A DNA stretch of 64,000 bases, from positions 4,122,001-4,186,000 of the forward strand of contig NZ_CP029426.2 of assembly GCF_002266435.3 (NCBI RefSeq), read 5' to 3'. Position numbers and translations under genes: made by a program. The notes under the pieces are model-generated. The model had not been told where the DNA came from, made no database searches, and saw only the letters and a list, made by a program, of their open reading frames with translations. Positions 37,873 to 45,951 of this stretch are shown here, one piece after another; within the stretch, counting starts at the first letter, position 1, and each line of letters starts with the position of its first letter. This DNA is from Bradyrhizobium amphicarpaeae. Lineage in GTDB: Bacteria > Pseudomonadota > Alphaproteobacteria > Rhizobiales > Xanthobacteraceae.

Positions 37873-40131
37873 CTACCCGATCACCTTGCCGAACTTGTTC
37901 GACTTCGGGAAACCCTTCGGCGGCAGGCGGCCGGCGTCGGCGCGGGTGCCTTTCCACTCAGCGAGCTCCTTCATGGTCGCGGAGAACTCGCGGCCGGCGG
38001 AATCCTTCCAGGTCAGGCCGGCCTTGGCCTCGAACACGGCAATGTCGGAGAGACCGCCGTCCTTGTACTTCTGCAGGCGGACGCCGCGGCCGCGCGCCAT
38101 CTCCGGCACCTGGTCGAGCGGGAAGATCAGCATCTTGCGGTTGTCGCCGATGACCGCGACGGTGTCGCCGAGCACTTCGGTGACCACGCGCGCCTCGTTC
38201 GGCATGTCGACGTTGAGGACCTGCTTGCCCTTCTTGGTGGTGCCGACGCAGTCGTCCTCGTTGACCACGAAGCCCTGGCCCTCGGTGCTCGCGACCAGGA
38301 ATTTGCGTCCGCCCTTGTTGACGAACAGCGCGACGGGCGCGGCCTCCTGCTCCATGTCGATGAACAGGCGGATCGGCTCGCCGTGGCCGCGGCCGCCCGG
38401 CAGCTTGGCCACGTCGAGCGAATAGAATTTGCCGTTGGTGGCGAACAGCAGCAGCTTCGAGGTCGTCTCGGCGAAGAACGCGAAGCCGAGCTTGTCGTCC
38501 TGCTTGAAGGCCAGCCCCGAGAGATCCTCGACATGGCCCTTCATGGTGCGGATCCAGCCCTTGTCGGAGACCACGACCGTCACCGGCTCGCGTTCGACGA
38601 AGGCCTCCTCGATCGCGGCGAGGTCGTGCTCGGGCGCATCGGCAAAAGTGGTGCGGCGCTTGCCGAGCGGCGTCTTCGGCCCGAACATGTCGCGCACCTT
38701 GCCGACCTGTTCGCCGACCTTCTTCCACTGCTCGGTCTCGGAGGCGAGCAGCCCCTCGATGCCCTTCAGCTCCTTGCGCAGATCCTTTTCCTCGGTGCGG
38801 ATCTCCATCTCCTCGAGCTTGCGCAGATTGCGCAGGCGCATGTTGAGGATGGACTCGGCCTGCAATTCGGTGAGCTTGAACGCCTTGATCAGGGCGGGCT
38901 TCGGCTCGTCCTCGGTGCGAATGATCCGGATCACCTCGTCGATGTTGAGATAGGCGATCAGCAGGCCGCCGAGGATTTCGAGCCGATGCTCGATCTCGCC
39001 CTTGCGGTGTCTGGTACGGCGGATCAGCACGTCGCGCAGATGGTCGAGCCATTCGCGCAGACACTCGGCCAGGCCCACCACCTTGGGGACGCGGCCCTTG
39101 ATCAGGACGTTGAGGTTCAGCGGAATCTTGTTCTCGAGCTCGGTGAGCCGGAACAGCGATTCCATCATCAAGGCGGGATCGACGTTCTTCGATTTCGGCT
39201 CGATCACGATGCGGACGTCTTCGGCCGATTCGTCCCTGATATCGCCGACCAGCGGCAGCTTCTTCTGGTCGAGCAGCTCGGCGACCTTCTCGATCAGCCG
39301 CGACTTCTGCACCAGGAAGGGAATCTCGGTGACGACGACGACCCAGGCGCCTCGCGCGCCCTCCTCCTGCTCCCACCGCGCGCGGACGCGGAACGAGCCA
39401 CGGCCGGTGGTGTAGGCCTCGGCAATGGACTGCTTGGAATCGACGCAGATGCCGCCGGTCGGGAAATCGGGGCCCTTCACCCACCTCATCAGCGCCTTGG
39501 ACTTGGCGTCGGGCTTCTCGATCAAATGCAGCGCGGCTTCGCAGAGCTCGGCGGCGTTGTGCGGCGGGATCGAGGTCGCCATGCCGACCGCGATGCCCTG
39601 CGCGCCGTTGGCCAGCAGGTTCGGGAAGCCGCCGGGCAGCACGACCGGCTCCTTCGACTGGCCGTCGTAATTGGGGCGGAACTCGACGCCGTCCTCGTCG
39701 ATGCCTTCGAGCAGGAGGCGCGCGACGTCGGTCATGCGCGCTTCGGTGTAGCGGTAGGCGGCCGGGTTATCGCCGTCGATATTGCCGAAATTGCCCTGGC
39801 CGTCGACCAGCGGATAGCGCGAGGAGAAATCCTGCGCGAGGCGGACCATGGCGTCGTAGATCGCCTGGTCGCCATGCGGATGGAACGAGCCCATCACGTC
39901 GCCGACGATCTTGGCGGATTTTTTGAAGGCGGTGCCGGGGTCGAGTCTGAGCAGGCGCATGCCGTAAAGAATGCGGCGATGAACCGGCTTCAGCCCGTCG
40001 CGCGCGTCGGGCAGCGCGCGGTGCATGATGGTGGAGAGCGCATAGGCGAGATAGCGCTCCTCGAGCGCTTCACGCAGCGGCACCTCGTGAATTTCGGCCG
40101 GTTCTTCCGGCGGAACGATTCGTTTTCCCAT
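37873..40131 (-). CDS. parC: DNA topoisomerase IV subunit A
   Basis: ParC with ParE decatenates daughter chromosomes. The 752-residue protein has the type IIA breakage-reunion domain with catalytic tyrosine Y128 ([10 protein letters not shown]). It also has the arm [17 protein letters not shown] and a C-terminal DNA-wrapping beta-propeller region from about residue 500 on. Glutamine 89 and Asp 93 lie where E. coli ParC has the quinolone-contact residues Ser80 and Glu84. The gene starts at 40131. Its parE partner is not in the window. Confidence 0.95.
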   Translation of the reverse strand: MGKRIVPPEEPAEIHEVPLREALEERYLAYALSTIMHRALPDARDGLKPVHRRILYGMRLLRLDPGTAFKKSAKIVGDVMGSFHPHGDQAIYDAMVRLAQDFSSRYPLVDGQGNFGNIDGDNPAAYRYTEARMTDVARLLLEGIDEDGVEFRPNYDGQSKEPVVLPGGFPNLLANGAQGIAVGMATSIPPHNAAELCEAALHLIEKPDAKSKALMRWVKGPDFPTGGICVDSKQSIAEAYTTGRGSFRVRARWEQEEGARGAWVVVVTEIPFLVQKSRLIEKVAELLDQKKLPLVGDIRDESAEDVRIVIEPKSKNVDPALMMESLFRLTELENKIPLNLNVLIKGRVPKVVGLAECLREWLDHLRDVLIRRTRHRKGEIEHRLEILGGLLIAYLNIDEVIRIIRTEDEPKPALIKAFKLTELQAESILNMRLRNLRKLEEMEIRTEEKDLRKELKGIEGLLASETEQWKKVGEQVGKVRDMFGPKTPLGKRRTTFADAPEHDLAAIEEAFVEREPVTVVVSDKGWIRTMKGHVEDLSGLAFKQDDKLGFAFFAETTSKLLLFATNGKFYSLDVAKLPGGRGHGEPIRLFIDMEQEAAPVALFVNKGGRKFLVASTEGQGFVVNEDDCVGTTKKGKQVLNVDMPNEARVVTEVLGDTVAVIGDNRKMLIFPLDQVPEMARGRGVRLQKYKDGGLSDIAVFEAKAGLTWKDSAGREFSATMKELAEWKGTRADAGRLPPKGFPKSNKFGKVIG

Positions 40132-40192
40132 GCCGCCCGGTTAAACCGTGGAAGCGAATCGGGCAAGGATGGATTGGTTCCCTGTGGGCTGC

Positions 40193-40480
40193 CTAGTGGC
40201 CGGCCCAGCCGGCCGTCACAGGCTGGGTGGCCTGAGCCTTCTGGGCCTGTGTGGTGGTCGGAGCATTGGTCAGGCAGCGCCGGGCGACCTCGATTTCAGC
40301 CTCCGTCGCTCCCTTGGACCGCGCCCATGTCTCTGCGGCCGCAGCGGAATATTTGGCCACATAGTACCGGACGACGGTGCAGGATGCCCGCCGAAACACG
40401 CCCGGTTGCGGCTCGCCGGCGATGGCATCAGGCGCAAACGCGAGCAGCGCCGCAGACAAGGCGAATCCCCTGATCAACAT
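40193..40480 (-). CDS. Small secreted protein of unknown function (95 aa)
   Basis: The product starts MLIRGFALSAALLAFAPDAI, a signal peptide likely cleaved at AIAGEP. The mature protein has about 73 residues with two cysteines (in RRASCTVVRYYVAKY and EVARRCLTN), which could form a disulfide. The ATG at 40480 has AGGGGA upstream. The frame extends to 40585 but that part is not hydrophobic and overlaps nothing meaningful. The gene lies between recO and parC on the same strand. No family recognised. Confidence 0.65.
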   Translation of the reverse strand: MLIRGFALSAALLAFAPDAIAGEPQPGVFRRASCTVVRYYVAKYSAAAAETWARSKGATEAEIEVARRCLTNAPTTTQAQKAQATQPVTAGWAGH

Positions 40481-40581
40481 TTGGGCTATCCCCTTGGTGG
40501 AACCTGAGGAGCCAAGTCCACCGAACCCGATTTCGTTCCAGGGAACTCCATGTCGGGAGACAAGGCAGAGTCCCGCTGAGC

Positions 40582-41334
40582 TCATGGCGCGGAAATTGCG
40601 GCTTTGGCCTGCTGTCGCGTCAGCGCGTTGATGAAGCCGGCACGCGCGTCGGAATGCACCTGCCCGCGCGGCTCCAGCACGTGGCGCAGCAGGAACAGCC
40701 CGGTGAGCCGAAAGCCATCCTGGAGATCCTCGTCGGTAAGCTCCCCCTGCACCTCGCCCTGGCGCAGAAACGGCGGCAGCCGCAACAGCCGGTCACGCCA
40801 TGGCTCGCCCGCGCCGCGCGACACCGCGCCGCCGGATTTCGGCGAGACATAGATCAGGTCCGTGGTCTCGCCGGTGACCGCGCAATTCTCCAGCGCCAGC
40901 CCGAAGCCGAGTTCGGCCAGCATCGCCAGCTCGAAATGGATGACGTGCACCGCCGCGCTCCCGATATCCTCGAAATCGTCGAGCGAATGTTCGAGCAGCG
41001 CGAAGATTTCTTCGTGCGGATCGCGCTCCGGCAGGAGGCGCGCAATCGAGGCGAGATGGGTGACGCCGTAGACACCATGGGACGATCCGAGCAGCGTGGC
41101 CGCACGCAGCTTCAAGCCCTCGATGGCGTAGGTGCCGAGATGCTCGTCCAGCCGCGCCCGCCATACCACGCCGACGCTGTTCCCCGGCTGCAGCAGGGGC
41201 CGCATCCGCGATCCGGCGCCGCCGCGCACGAGACCGAGGTGGCGGCCGTGCCCGCGCGTCAAGAGCTCGACGATGGCGCTGGATTCGCCATGCCGCCGCA
41301 CGCCCAGCACGATGCCCTCGTCGGTCCATTCCAT
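40582..41334 (-). CDS. recO: DNA repair protein RecO
   Basis: RecO promotes RecA loading and strand annealing in the RecFOR pathway. The 250-residue protein begins [20 protein letters not shown], the OB-fold start of RecO. The [14 protein letters not shown] loop and helical C-terminal region follow. The start at 41334 matches the family; an in-frame extension to 41409 does not. It lies downstream of era and the small membrane-protein gene, the usual alphaproteobacterial order lepB-rnc-era-recO. Confidence 0.92.
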   Translation of the reverse strand: MEWTDEGIVLGVRRHGESSAIVELLTRGHGRHLGLVRGGAGSRMRPLLQPGNSVGVVWRARLDEHLGTYAIEGLKLRAATLLGSSHGVYGVTHLASIARLLPERDPHEEIFALLEHSLDDFEDIGSAAVHVIHFELAMLAELGFGLALENCAVTGETTDLIYVSPKSGGAVSRGAGEPWRDRLLRLPPFLRQGEVQGELTDEDLQDGFRLTGLFLLRHVLEPRGQVHSDARAGFINALTRQQAKAAISAP

Positions 41335-41363
41335 GGGAGGAATCTTATCGCATTTCGAGCCGT

Positions 41364-41459
41364 CGTAGGGTGGGCAAAGCGAAGCGTGCCCACGCATTTT
41401 TGCGACCATGGTGAGATGGTGGGCACGGCGCGCAGGGGCGCGCCTTTGCCCACCCTACG
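41364..41459. repeat. Inverted repeat element, family E (CGTAGGGTGGGCAAAG ends)
   Basis: The 96-base element has perfect ends: CGTAGGGTGGGCAAAG at the left and CTTTGCCCACCCTACG at the right. The inner part has GTGCCCACGC and GTGGGCACGG. It looks like a short mobile palindromic element. It lies between recO and the small membrane-protein gene. Confidence 0.8.
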
Positions 41460-41474
41460 GCATCGCGCAAAAAA

Positions 41475-41855
41475 TCACGCGTTGAACCAGCCCTGGGCGT
41501 CGCCGGTGAAGGAGAAATAGAGGCCCATCGTCGTCAGCGCGCAGGAGACGATCTCGATGGCGCTGTCGAGCTCCATGCCCTTCTCGCCGATGATCTGGCC
41601 GAGCGAGATCACCGACAGCACGAGCGCTGCCGCGAGCACCCAGCGCGGCCAGTTCTTGCGCCCTTGCGCGGCGAGCCGGACGAAATAGACTAGGAGCAGG
41701 ATCATGACGCCGGCGAGCAAGGTCCCCGTCATGACCATCTGCTCGGTCACCTCGGCACTCGGCGTCCGGTCCTGCACTGCAACGGACAAGGCGTCCAGCA
41801 TCAACGATGCATAAAGCAGCGCTTCGAAGCGCCGGACATTGCTGGGCACGCTCAT
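41475..41855 (-). CDS. Small multi-pass membrane protein of unknown function (126 aa)
   Basis: The product has about four membrane helices (around 10-27, 40-61, 69-88 and 97-115). The loop AAQGRKNWPRW separates helices two and three. The last helix ends in FSFTGDAQGWFNA. The protein resembles small membrane proteins I have seen in Bradyrhizobium, but I cannot name a family. The ATG at 41855 lies 21 bases downstream of the era stop, so it may be in the era operon. Confidence 0.65.
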   Translation of the reverse strand: MSVPSNVRRFEALLYASLMLDALSVAVQDRTPSAEVTEQMVMTGTLLAGVMILLLVYFVRLAAQGRKNWPRWVLAAALVLSVISLGQIIGEKGMELDSAIEIVSCALTTMGLYFSFTGDAQGWFNA

Positions 41856-41876
41856 CGGATACCGATCTGTTCTTGG

Positions 41877-42803
41877 TTATTCTCTCGGAAAGTCCAGGCC
41901 CATCTCGCGGTAGCGATCGGGATCGTCGCCCCAGTTCTCGCGCACCTTGACGAACAGGAACAGGTGGACCGGCACGTCAAGGATCTGCATCAGTTCCTTG
42001 CGCGAGTCCGCGCCGATCGACTTGATGGTGGCGCCGCCCTTGCCGAGCACGATCTTGCGCTGGCTTTCGCGCTCGACGAAGATCGTCTGCTCGATCCGCA
42101 CCGACTTGTCCTTGCGCTCCTCCCACTTCTCGGTCTCGACCGTGGACTGGTAGGGCAATTCCTGGTGCAGCTTCTGATAGATTTTTTCGCGCGTGATCTC
42201 GGCCGCAAGCTGCCGCATCGGCGCGTCCGACATCTGGTCCTCGGGGTAGAGGAACGGCCCTGCCGGCACCATCTCGGACAGCGTCTCGCGGAGGTCGTCG
42301 ACGCCGTCGCCCGAGATCGCCGCGATCATGAAGGTCCGCGCGAACGTCGTGCGCTCGTTGGCGGCCTGCGCCAGCGCCAGCAACTTCTCGCGCTGGACCA
42401 GATCGACCTTGTTGATCACCAGAATCTTCTCGTGATTGACGCTCGCGACCTTGGTGAGGATCGCCTCGGCCTCCTCGTCGATCCCGGCCTTGGCGTCGAT
42501 CAGCACGCAGACGAGATCGGCGTCATGCGCCCCGCTCCAGGCGGTCGAAACCATGGCGCGGTCGAGCCGGCGCTTCGGCAGGAAGATGCCGGGCGTGTCG
42601 ACCAGAATGATCTGCGCGTTGTTCTCGATGACGATGCCGCGGATCAGGGCGCGCGTGGTCTGCACCTTGCGCGAGACGATCGTGACCTTGGCCCCGACCA
42701 GCGCATTGACCAGCGTGGACTTGCCGACATTCGGCGCGCCGATCAGCGCAACGAAACCGCAGCGCGTCGCAGGGGGCGTCTCGCCGCTTGCTTCAGCCGT
42801 CAT
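41877..42803 (-). CDS. era: GTPase Era
   Basis: Era is an essential GTPase for 16S rRNA maturation and 30S assembly. The 308-residue protein has the G1 loop GAPNVGKST at 22-30, the G3 DTPGIF and the G4 NKVD. The C-terminal KH domain includes IVLGKGGATIKSIG. The ATG at 42803 is used. GTG and TTG codons a few codons upstream are possible, but their ribosome-site spacing is poor. The start overlaps the end of rnc by 11 bases. Confidence 0.95.
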   Translation of the reverse strand: MTAEASGETPPATRCGFVALIGAPNVGKSTLVNALVGAKVTIVSRKVQTTRALIRGIVIENNAQIILVDTPGIFLPKRRLDRAMVSTAWSGAHDADLVCVLIDAKAGIDEEAEAILTKVASVNHEKILVINKVDLVQREKLLALAQAANERTTFARTFMIAAISGDGVDDLRETLSEMVPAGPFLYPEDQMSDAPMRQLAAEITREKIYQKLHQELPYQSTVETEKWEERKDKSVRIEQTIFVERESQRKIVLGKGGATIKSIGADSRKELMQILDVPVHLFLFVKVRENWGDDPDRYREMGLDFPRE

Positions 42804-43674
42804 TGCTGCCGCCAACACCTTCTCGTTCGATCATCACTGAAGCTGCCACCTTCTCTGCCGCGCGCTTGCTGCCGCCGATGCCTTCGGCAGGCGCGAGCCC
42901 CGGCAGGTCCACCGCGACGCGGAATTGCGGATCGTGATGCGGGCCGGTGCGCTCGACCTCGCGGTAAACCGGCGTCGGCAGTCCCTTGCCCTGCGCCCAT
43001 TCCTGCAGCACGGTCTTGGGATCGCGCAAGGGACGGCGCGGCTTGTGCATGCGCTCGGTCCAGTTGCGCTTGACGAATTCGGACGCCGCCGCGTAGCCGC
43101 CGTCGAGGAAGACGGCGCCGATCACGGCCTCGCAGATGTCGCCGAGGATGGACTTGCGCAGGCGCGCGTCGGCGCTGGAGCCGACCGAACCGAGCTTGAT
43201 GTCGTCGAGCAGACCGAGCGACTTGGCGACGTCGGCGCAGCTTTCTTTGCGCACGAGCTCGGCAAGTCGCTTGGACAGCTCGCCCTCATCGGCGTTCGGG
43301 AACGCATGATAGAGCATGTCGGAGACGACGAGCCCGAGCACGTGGTCGCCGAGGAATTCCAGGCGCTGATAGCTGTCGCCCCGCTTGCGCCCGGACTTCA
43401 GCGCCGAGACATGCGTGATCGCCTGCATCAGCATGTTCGGGTCGGCGAAGCTGTGACCGATGCGCGCCTCGAGCGCCGCGTTGGCATCGGTGCCCTTGGC
43501 CTTGCTGCTCCGCGTGCGTTTCTTCTTCGCGGGCGTTTTGGCGTCGGGAGTCTTGGTGTCGGGAGTCTTGGTGTCAGGAGTCTTGGTTGCAAGGCTCTTG
43601 GTCGCAGCTTCGCCGTCGGGGCCCGCTTGTGCCTCGATCGGTTCGGTCGCGATGTCCTTGGCTTCGTCTTTCAT
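42793..43674 (-). CDS. rnc: Ribonuclease III with repeat-bearing N-terminal extension
   Basis: RNase III cleaves double-stranded RNA in rRNA and mRNA processing. The catalytic domain (about 66-215) has the signature QRLEFLGDHVLG at 103-114 with E106 and D110. It is followed by a double-stranded RNA binding domain. Ahead of it lies a low-complexity extension of about 60 residues, including several KTPDT-type units encoded by a 15-base tandem repeat. The ATG at 43674 overlaps the lepB stop by four bases (ATGA). Some alphaproteobacterial RNase III proteins start near residue 66. The extension could be variable between strains. Confidence 0.93.
   Translation of the reverse strand: MKDEAKDIATEPIEAQAGPDGEAATKSLATKTPDTKTPDTKTPDAKTPAKKKRTRSSKAKGTDANAALEARIGHSFADPNMLMQAITHVSALKSGRKRGDSYQRLEFLGDHVLGLVVSDMLYHAFPNADEGELSKRLAELVRKESCADVAKSLGLLDDIKLGSVGSSADARLRKSILGDICEAVIGAVFLDGGYAAASEFVKRNWTERMHKPRRPLRDPKTVLQEWAQGKGLPTPVYREVERTGPHHDPQFRVAVDLPGLAPAEGIGGSKRAAEKVAASVMIEREGVGGSNDG
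43541..43585. repeat. 15-base tandem repeat inside rnc
   Basis: Three near-identical 15-base units at 43541-43555, 43556-43570 and 43571-43585 (GCGTCGGGAGTCTTG, GTGTCGGGAGTCTTG, GTGTCAGGAGTCTTG on the plus strand) encode KTPDA and KTPDT units. Length changes in units of 15 bases would keep the frame, so it is a possible site of strain variation. Confidence 0.85.
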
Positions 43675-44435
43675 CGGACGATTTTGAAGAAGCGATTCCA
43701 GCGCACCGCCCACGGCCAGCGCCAGAACATCCATGCATGCTCGCCTTCGCCGATGGAGAAGAAGATCATCTGCGCGCGGCCGATCAGATTTTCCTGCGGC
43801 ACGTAGCCGACCTGGCCGAGGAAGCGGCTGTCGGTGGAGTTGTCGCGGTTGTCGCCCATCATGAAGAAATGGCCCGATGGCACGGTGTAGACGTTGGTGT
43901 TGTCGACGTAGCCGTTGTCGGCGCAGTCGAGCGTCTCGTAAGATACGCCGTTCGGCAGCGTTTCCTTCCAGCGTTTCACCCGGGAGATGCCGCCACCTTC
44001 CGAGCCGCAGGGCTCCTCGCCGACATATTCGCTCATGCGCTGCCGCTCGACCGGCGTGTCGTTGATGTAGAGCAGCCCGTCGCGCATCTGGATGCGGTCG
44101 CCGGGAAGGCCGATCACGCGCTTGATGTAATCGGTGGAATCGTCCTTCGGCAGACGAAACACGACGATGTCGCCGCGGGCCGGATCCGAGCCCCAGATCC
44201 GCCCGGAGAACAGCGGCGGCGAGAACGGAATCGAATAGTGGCTGTAGCCGTATGAATATTTCGAGACGAACAGATAGTCGCCGACCAGCAGCGTCGCCTT
44301 CATCGAGCCGGACGGGATGTTGAAAGGCTGGAACAGGAAGGTGCGGATCACCAGCGCGATCAGGAGAGCGTGGATCACGACCCGGATCGTTTCGCCGATG
44401 CCGCTCTCAGTTTTCGTTCCCGAAGTCACGCTCAT
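43671..44435 (-). CDS. lepB: Signal peptidase I
   Basis: LepB cleaves signal peptides from secreted proteins at the inner membrane. The 254-residue protein has an N-terminal membrane helix (about 16-34), the catalytic serine S44 in IPSGSMKATLL, and the general-base lysine K105 in YIKRVIGLPGDR. It then has the box D/E GHFFMMGDNRDNSTDSR. It is complete. It starts the lepB-rnc-era-recO run, and the ATG at 44435 has GAGAGA upstream. Confidence 0.95.
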   Translation of the reverse strand: MSVTSGTKTESGIGETIRVVIHALLIALVIRTFLFQPFNIPSGSMKATLLVGDYLFVSKYSYGYSHYSIPFSPPLFSGRIWGSDPARGDIVVFRLPKDDSTDYIKRVIGLPGDRIQMRDGLLYINDTPVERQRMSEYVGEEPCGSEGGGISRVKRWKETLPNGVSYETLDCADNGYVDNTNVYTVPSGHFFMMGDNRDNSTDSRFLGQVGYVPQENLIGRAQMIFFSIGEGEHAWMFWRWPWAVRWNRFFKIVR

Positions 44436-44685
44436 TGCTCTCTCAATTCCGGCCGGCGATCACAGAGCGCCCTCCTCCCGCGAACGGCCCATCGGTTCGC
44501 GGCGCAAGGAGATTGTCCTGATTCTGATAGTGAGGGCCAATTCCGGCGTAAAGCCGAATTGACCCAAGCTGATTTGCGTCCGCGGACTTTTAGACGGTTG
44601 TCGGAGGCCACGCAATCAAGGATCGCATCAAAACTGCATAAGATGCTGATTTATAACACAAATCACAAAACCGCGGGGCGCCCCG

Positions 44686-45105
44686 TCAGGGTTTCGGCAG
44701 CGGGACGGCGGAAATGATGACGAAGGCCTGCGCCAGCGGCCAGTCGTCGGTGATCGACAGGTCGATCCGCGCCTCGAACCCCTCCGGGGTCAGGGCCTGG
44801 AGCCGGGCCAGCGCCCCGCCGGTCAACTGCATGGTCGGCCGCCCGCCCGGCAGGTTGACCACCCCCATGTCGCGCCACCAGACGCCGCGCCGGATTCCGG
44901 TGCCGAGCGCCTTGGAGCAGGCCTCCTTGGCGGCGAAGCGCTTGGCGTAGGTCGCCACCACCATCTTCTCGTTCTTGGCCCGCCGCTCCGCCTTGGCCCG
45001 CTCCGCCGCGGTGAAGATGCGGTCGAGGAAGCGCTCGCCATGACGCTCGATCACCTTGCCGACGCGGGTGATGTCGATCAGGTCGGAGCCAATGCCGATG
45101 ATCAT
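44686..45105 (-). CDS. acpS: Holo-[acyl-carrier-protein] synthase
   Basis: AcpS transfers phosphopantetheine from CoA to apo-ACP. The 139-residue protein begins [15 protein letters not shown] (the metal-site GxDL) and has [16 protein letters not shown], the second conserved motif. The product has normal length. The start overlaps the pdxJ stop by four bases (45102-45105), the common pdxJ-acpS arrangement. The 250 bases between its stop and lepB probably contain the lepB promoter. Confidence 0.95.
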   Translation of the reverse strand: MIIGIGSDLIDITRVGKVIERHGERFLDRIFTAAERAKAERRAKNEKMVVATYAKRFAAKEACSKALGTGIRRGVWWRDMGVVNLPGGRPTMQLTGGALARLQALTPEGFEARIDLSITDDWPLAQAFVIISAVPLPKP

Positions 45106-45854
45106 GCCCGGCTCCGGCCTCGGTCCATCGCCGCGCGCATGCTGCGCACCGTCTCGGCGAGACCCACGAACAGCGCTTCGCCGATCATGTAATAGCCGAT
45201 GTTGAGCTCCATGATGTCAGGCAGCGCTGCGATCGTCTCCGCCGTCTGATAGTCGAGCCCGTGGCCGGCATGGACCTCGAGCCCGGCGGCCTTGGCCAGC
45301 TTCACGCCCGCCACGATCCGCTGCCATTCGGCCTCGGCCTTTTCGGTGTGACCGTCGACCACAGCGTCGCACCAGGCGCCGGTGTGGATCTCGATCACCG
45401 GCGCGCGCAGCCGCGCCGCCATCTCGATCTGGGCGGGATCGGCGGCGATGAACAGCGAGACGCGGATCCCCGCGTCGTTCAACCGCGCGATGTAGGGCGC
45501 GAGCGCGTTGTGCTGGCCGACCACATCCAGGCCGCCCTCGGTGGTCACCTCCTGCCGGCGCTCCGGCACCAGGCACACCGCGTGCGGCTTGGTGGCAAGC
45601 GAGATCCGCATCATGTCGTCGGTCGCCGCCATCTCGAAATTGAGCGGCTTGGAGATCTCGGCCTTCAGCCGCGCCATGTCCTCGTCGCGGATGTGGCGGC
45701 GATCCTCGCGCAAATGGGCGGTGATGCCGTCGGCACCGGCTTCGATCGCCAGCAGCGCCGCGCGCACCGGATCGGGATGGCGACCGCCGCGCGCGTTACG
45801 CACGGTTGCGACGTGATCGATATTGACGCCGAGGCGAAGCGGAATTGCGGGCAT
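45102..45854 (-). CDS. pdxJ: Pyridoxine 5'-phosphate synthase
   Basis: PdxJ condenses 3-amino-2-oxopropyl phosphate with deoxyxylulose phosphate to pyridoxine phosphate, a step in vitamin B6 synthesis. The 250-residue TIM-barrel protein has [17 protein letters not shown] at the start. It also has [12 protein letters not shown] (phosphate binding), [16 protein letters not shown] and [11 protein letters not shown] near the C-terminus. It is followed by acpS in an overlapping pair. GAGAG lies upstream of the ATG at 45854. Confidence 0.96.
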   Translation of the reverse strand: MPAIPLRLGVNIDHVATVRNARGGRHPDPVRAALLAIEAGADGITAHLREDRRHIRDEDMARLKAEISKPLNFEMAATDDMMRISLATKPHAVCLVPERRQEVTTEGGLDVVGQHNALAPYIARLNDAGIRVSLFIAADPAQIEMAARLRAPVIEIHTGAWCDAVVDGHTEKAEAEWQRIVAGVKLAKAAGLEVHAGHGLDYQTAETIAALPDIMELNIGYYMIGEALFVGLAETVRSMRAAMDRGRSRA

Positions 45855-45872
45855 TCTAGAACTCTCTCAACT

Positions 45873-45947
45873 TGTCATGCGCGGGCGCGACCCGCGCATC
45901 CATCCCCTTCGAAAAGATGGGTTGCCGGGTCTAGCCCGGCAACGACA
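45873..45947. repeat. Intergenic palindromic repeat, family B, inverted copy
   Basis: The element has the GTCATGCGCGGGCGCGACCC and CGCGCATCCATC halves, then GATGGGTTGCCGGGTC and AGCCCGGCAACGAC. It is the reverse orientation of the copy at 2601-2685. It lies between rsh and pdxJ. Confidence 0.75.
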
Positions 45948-45951
45948 GAAC

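Noticed and set aside
37666..40473. Plus-strand frame of 935 codons
   Set aside because: It is the antisense shadow of parC, whose catalytic residues are clear.
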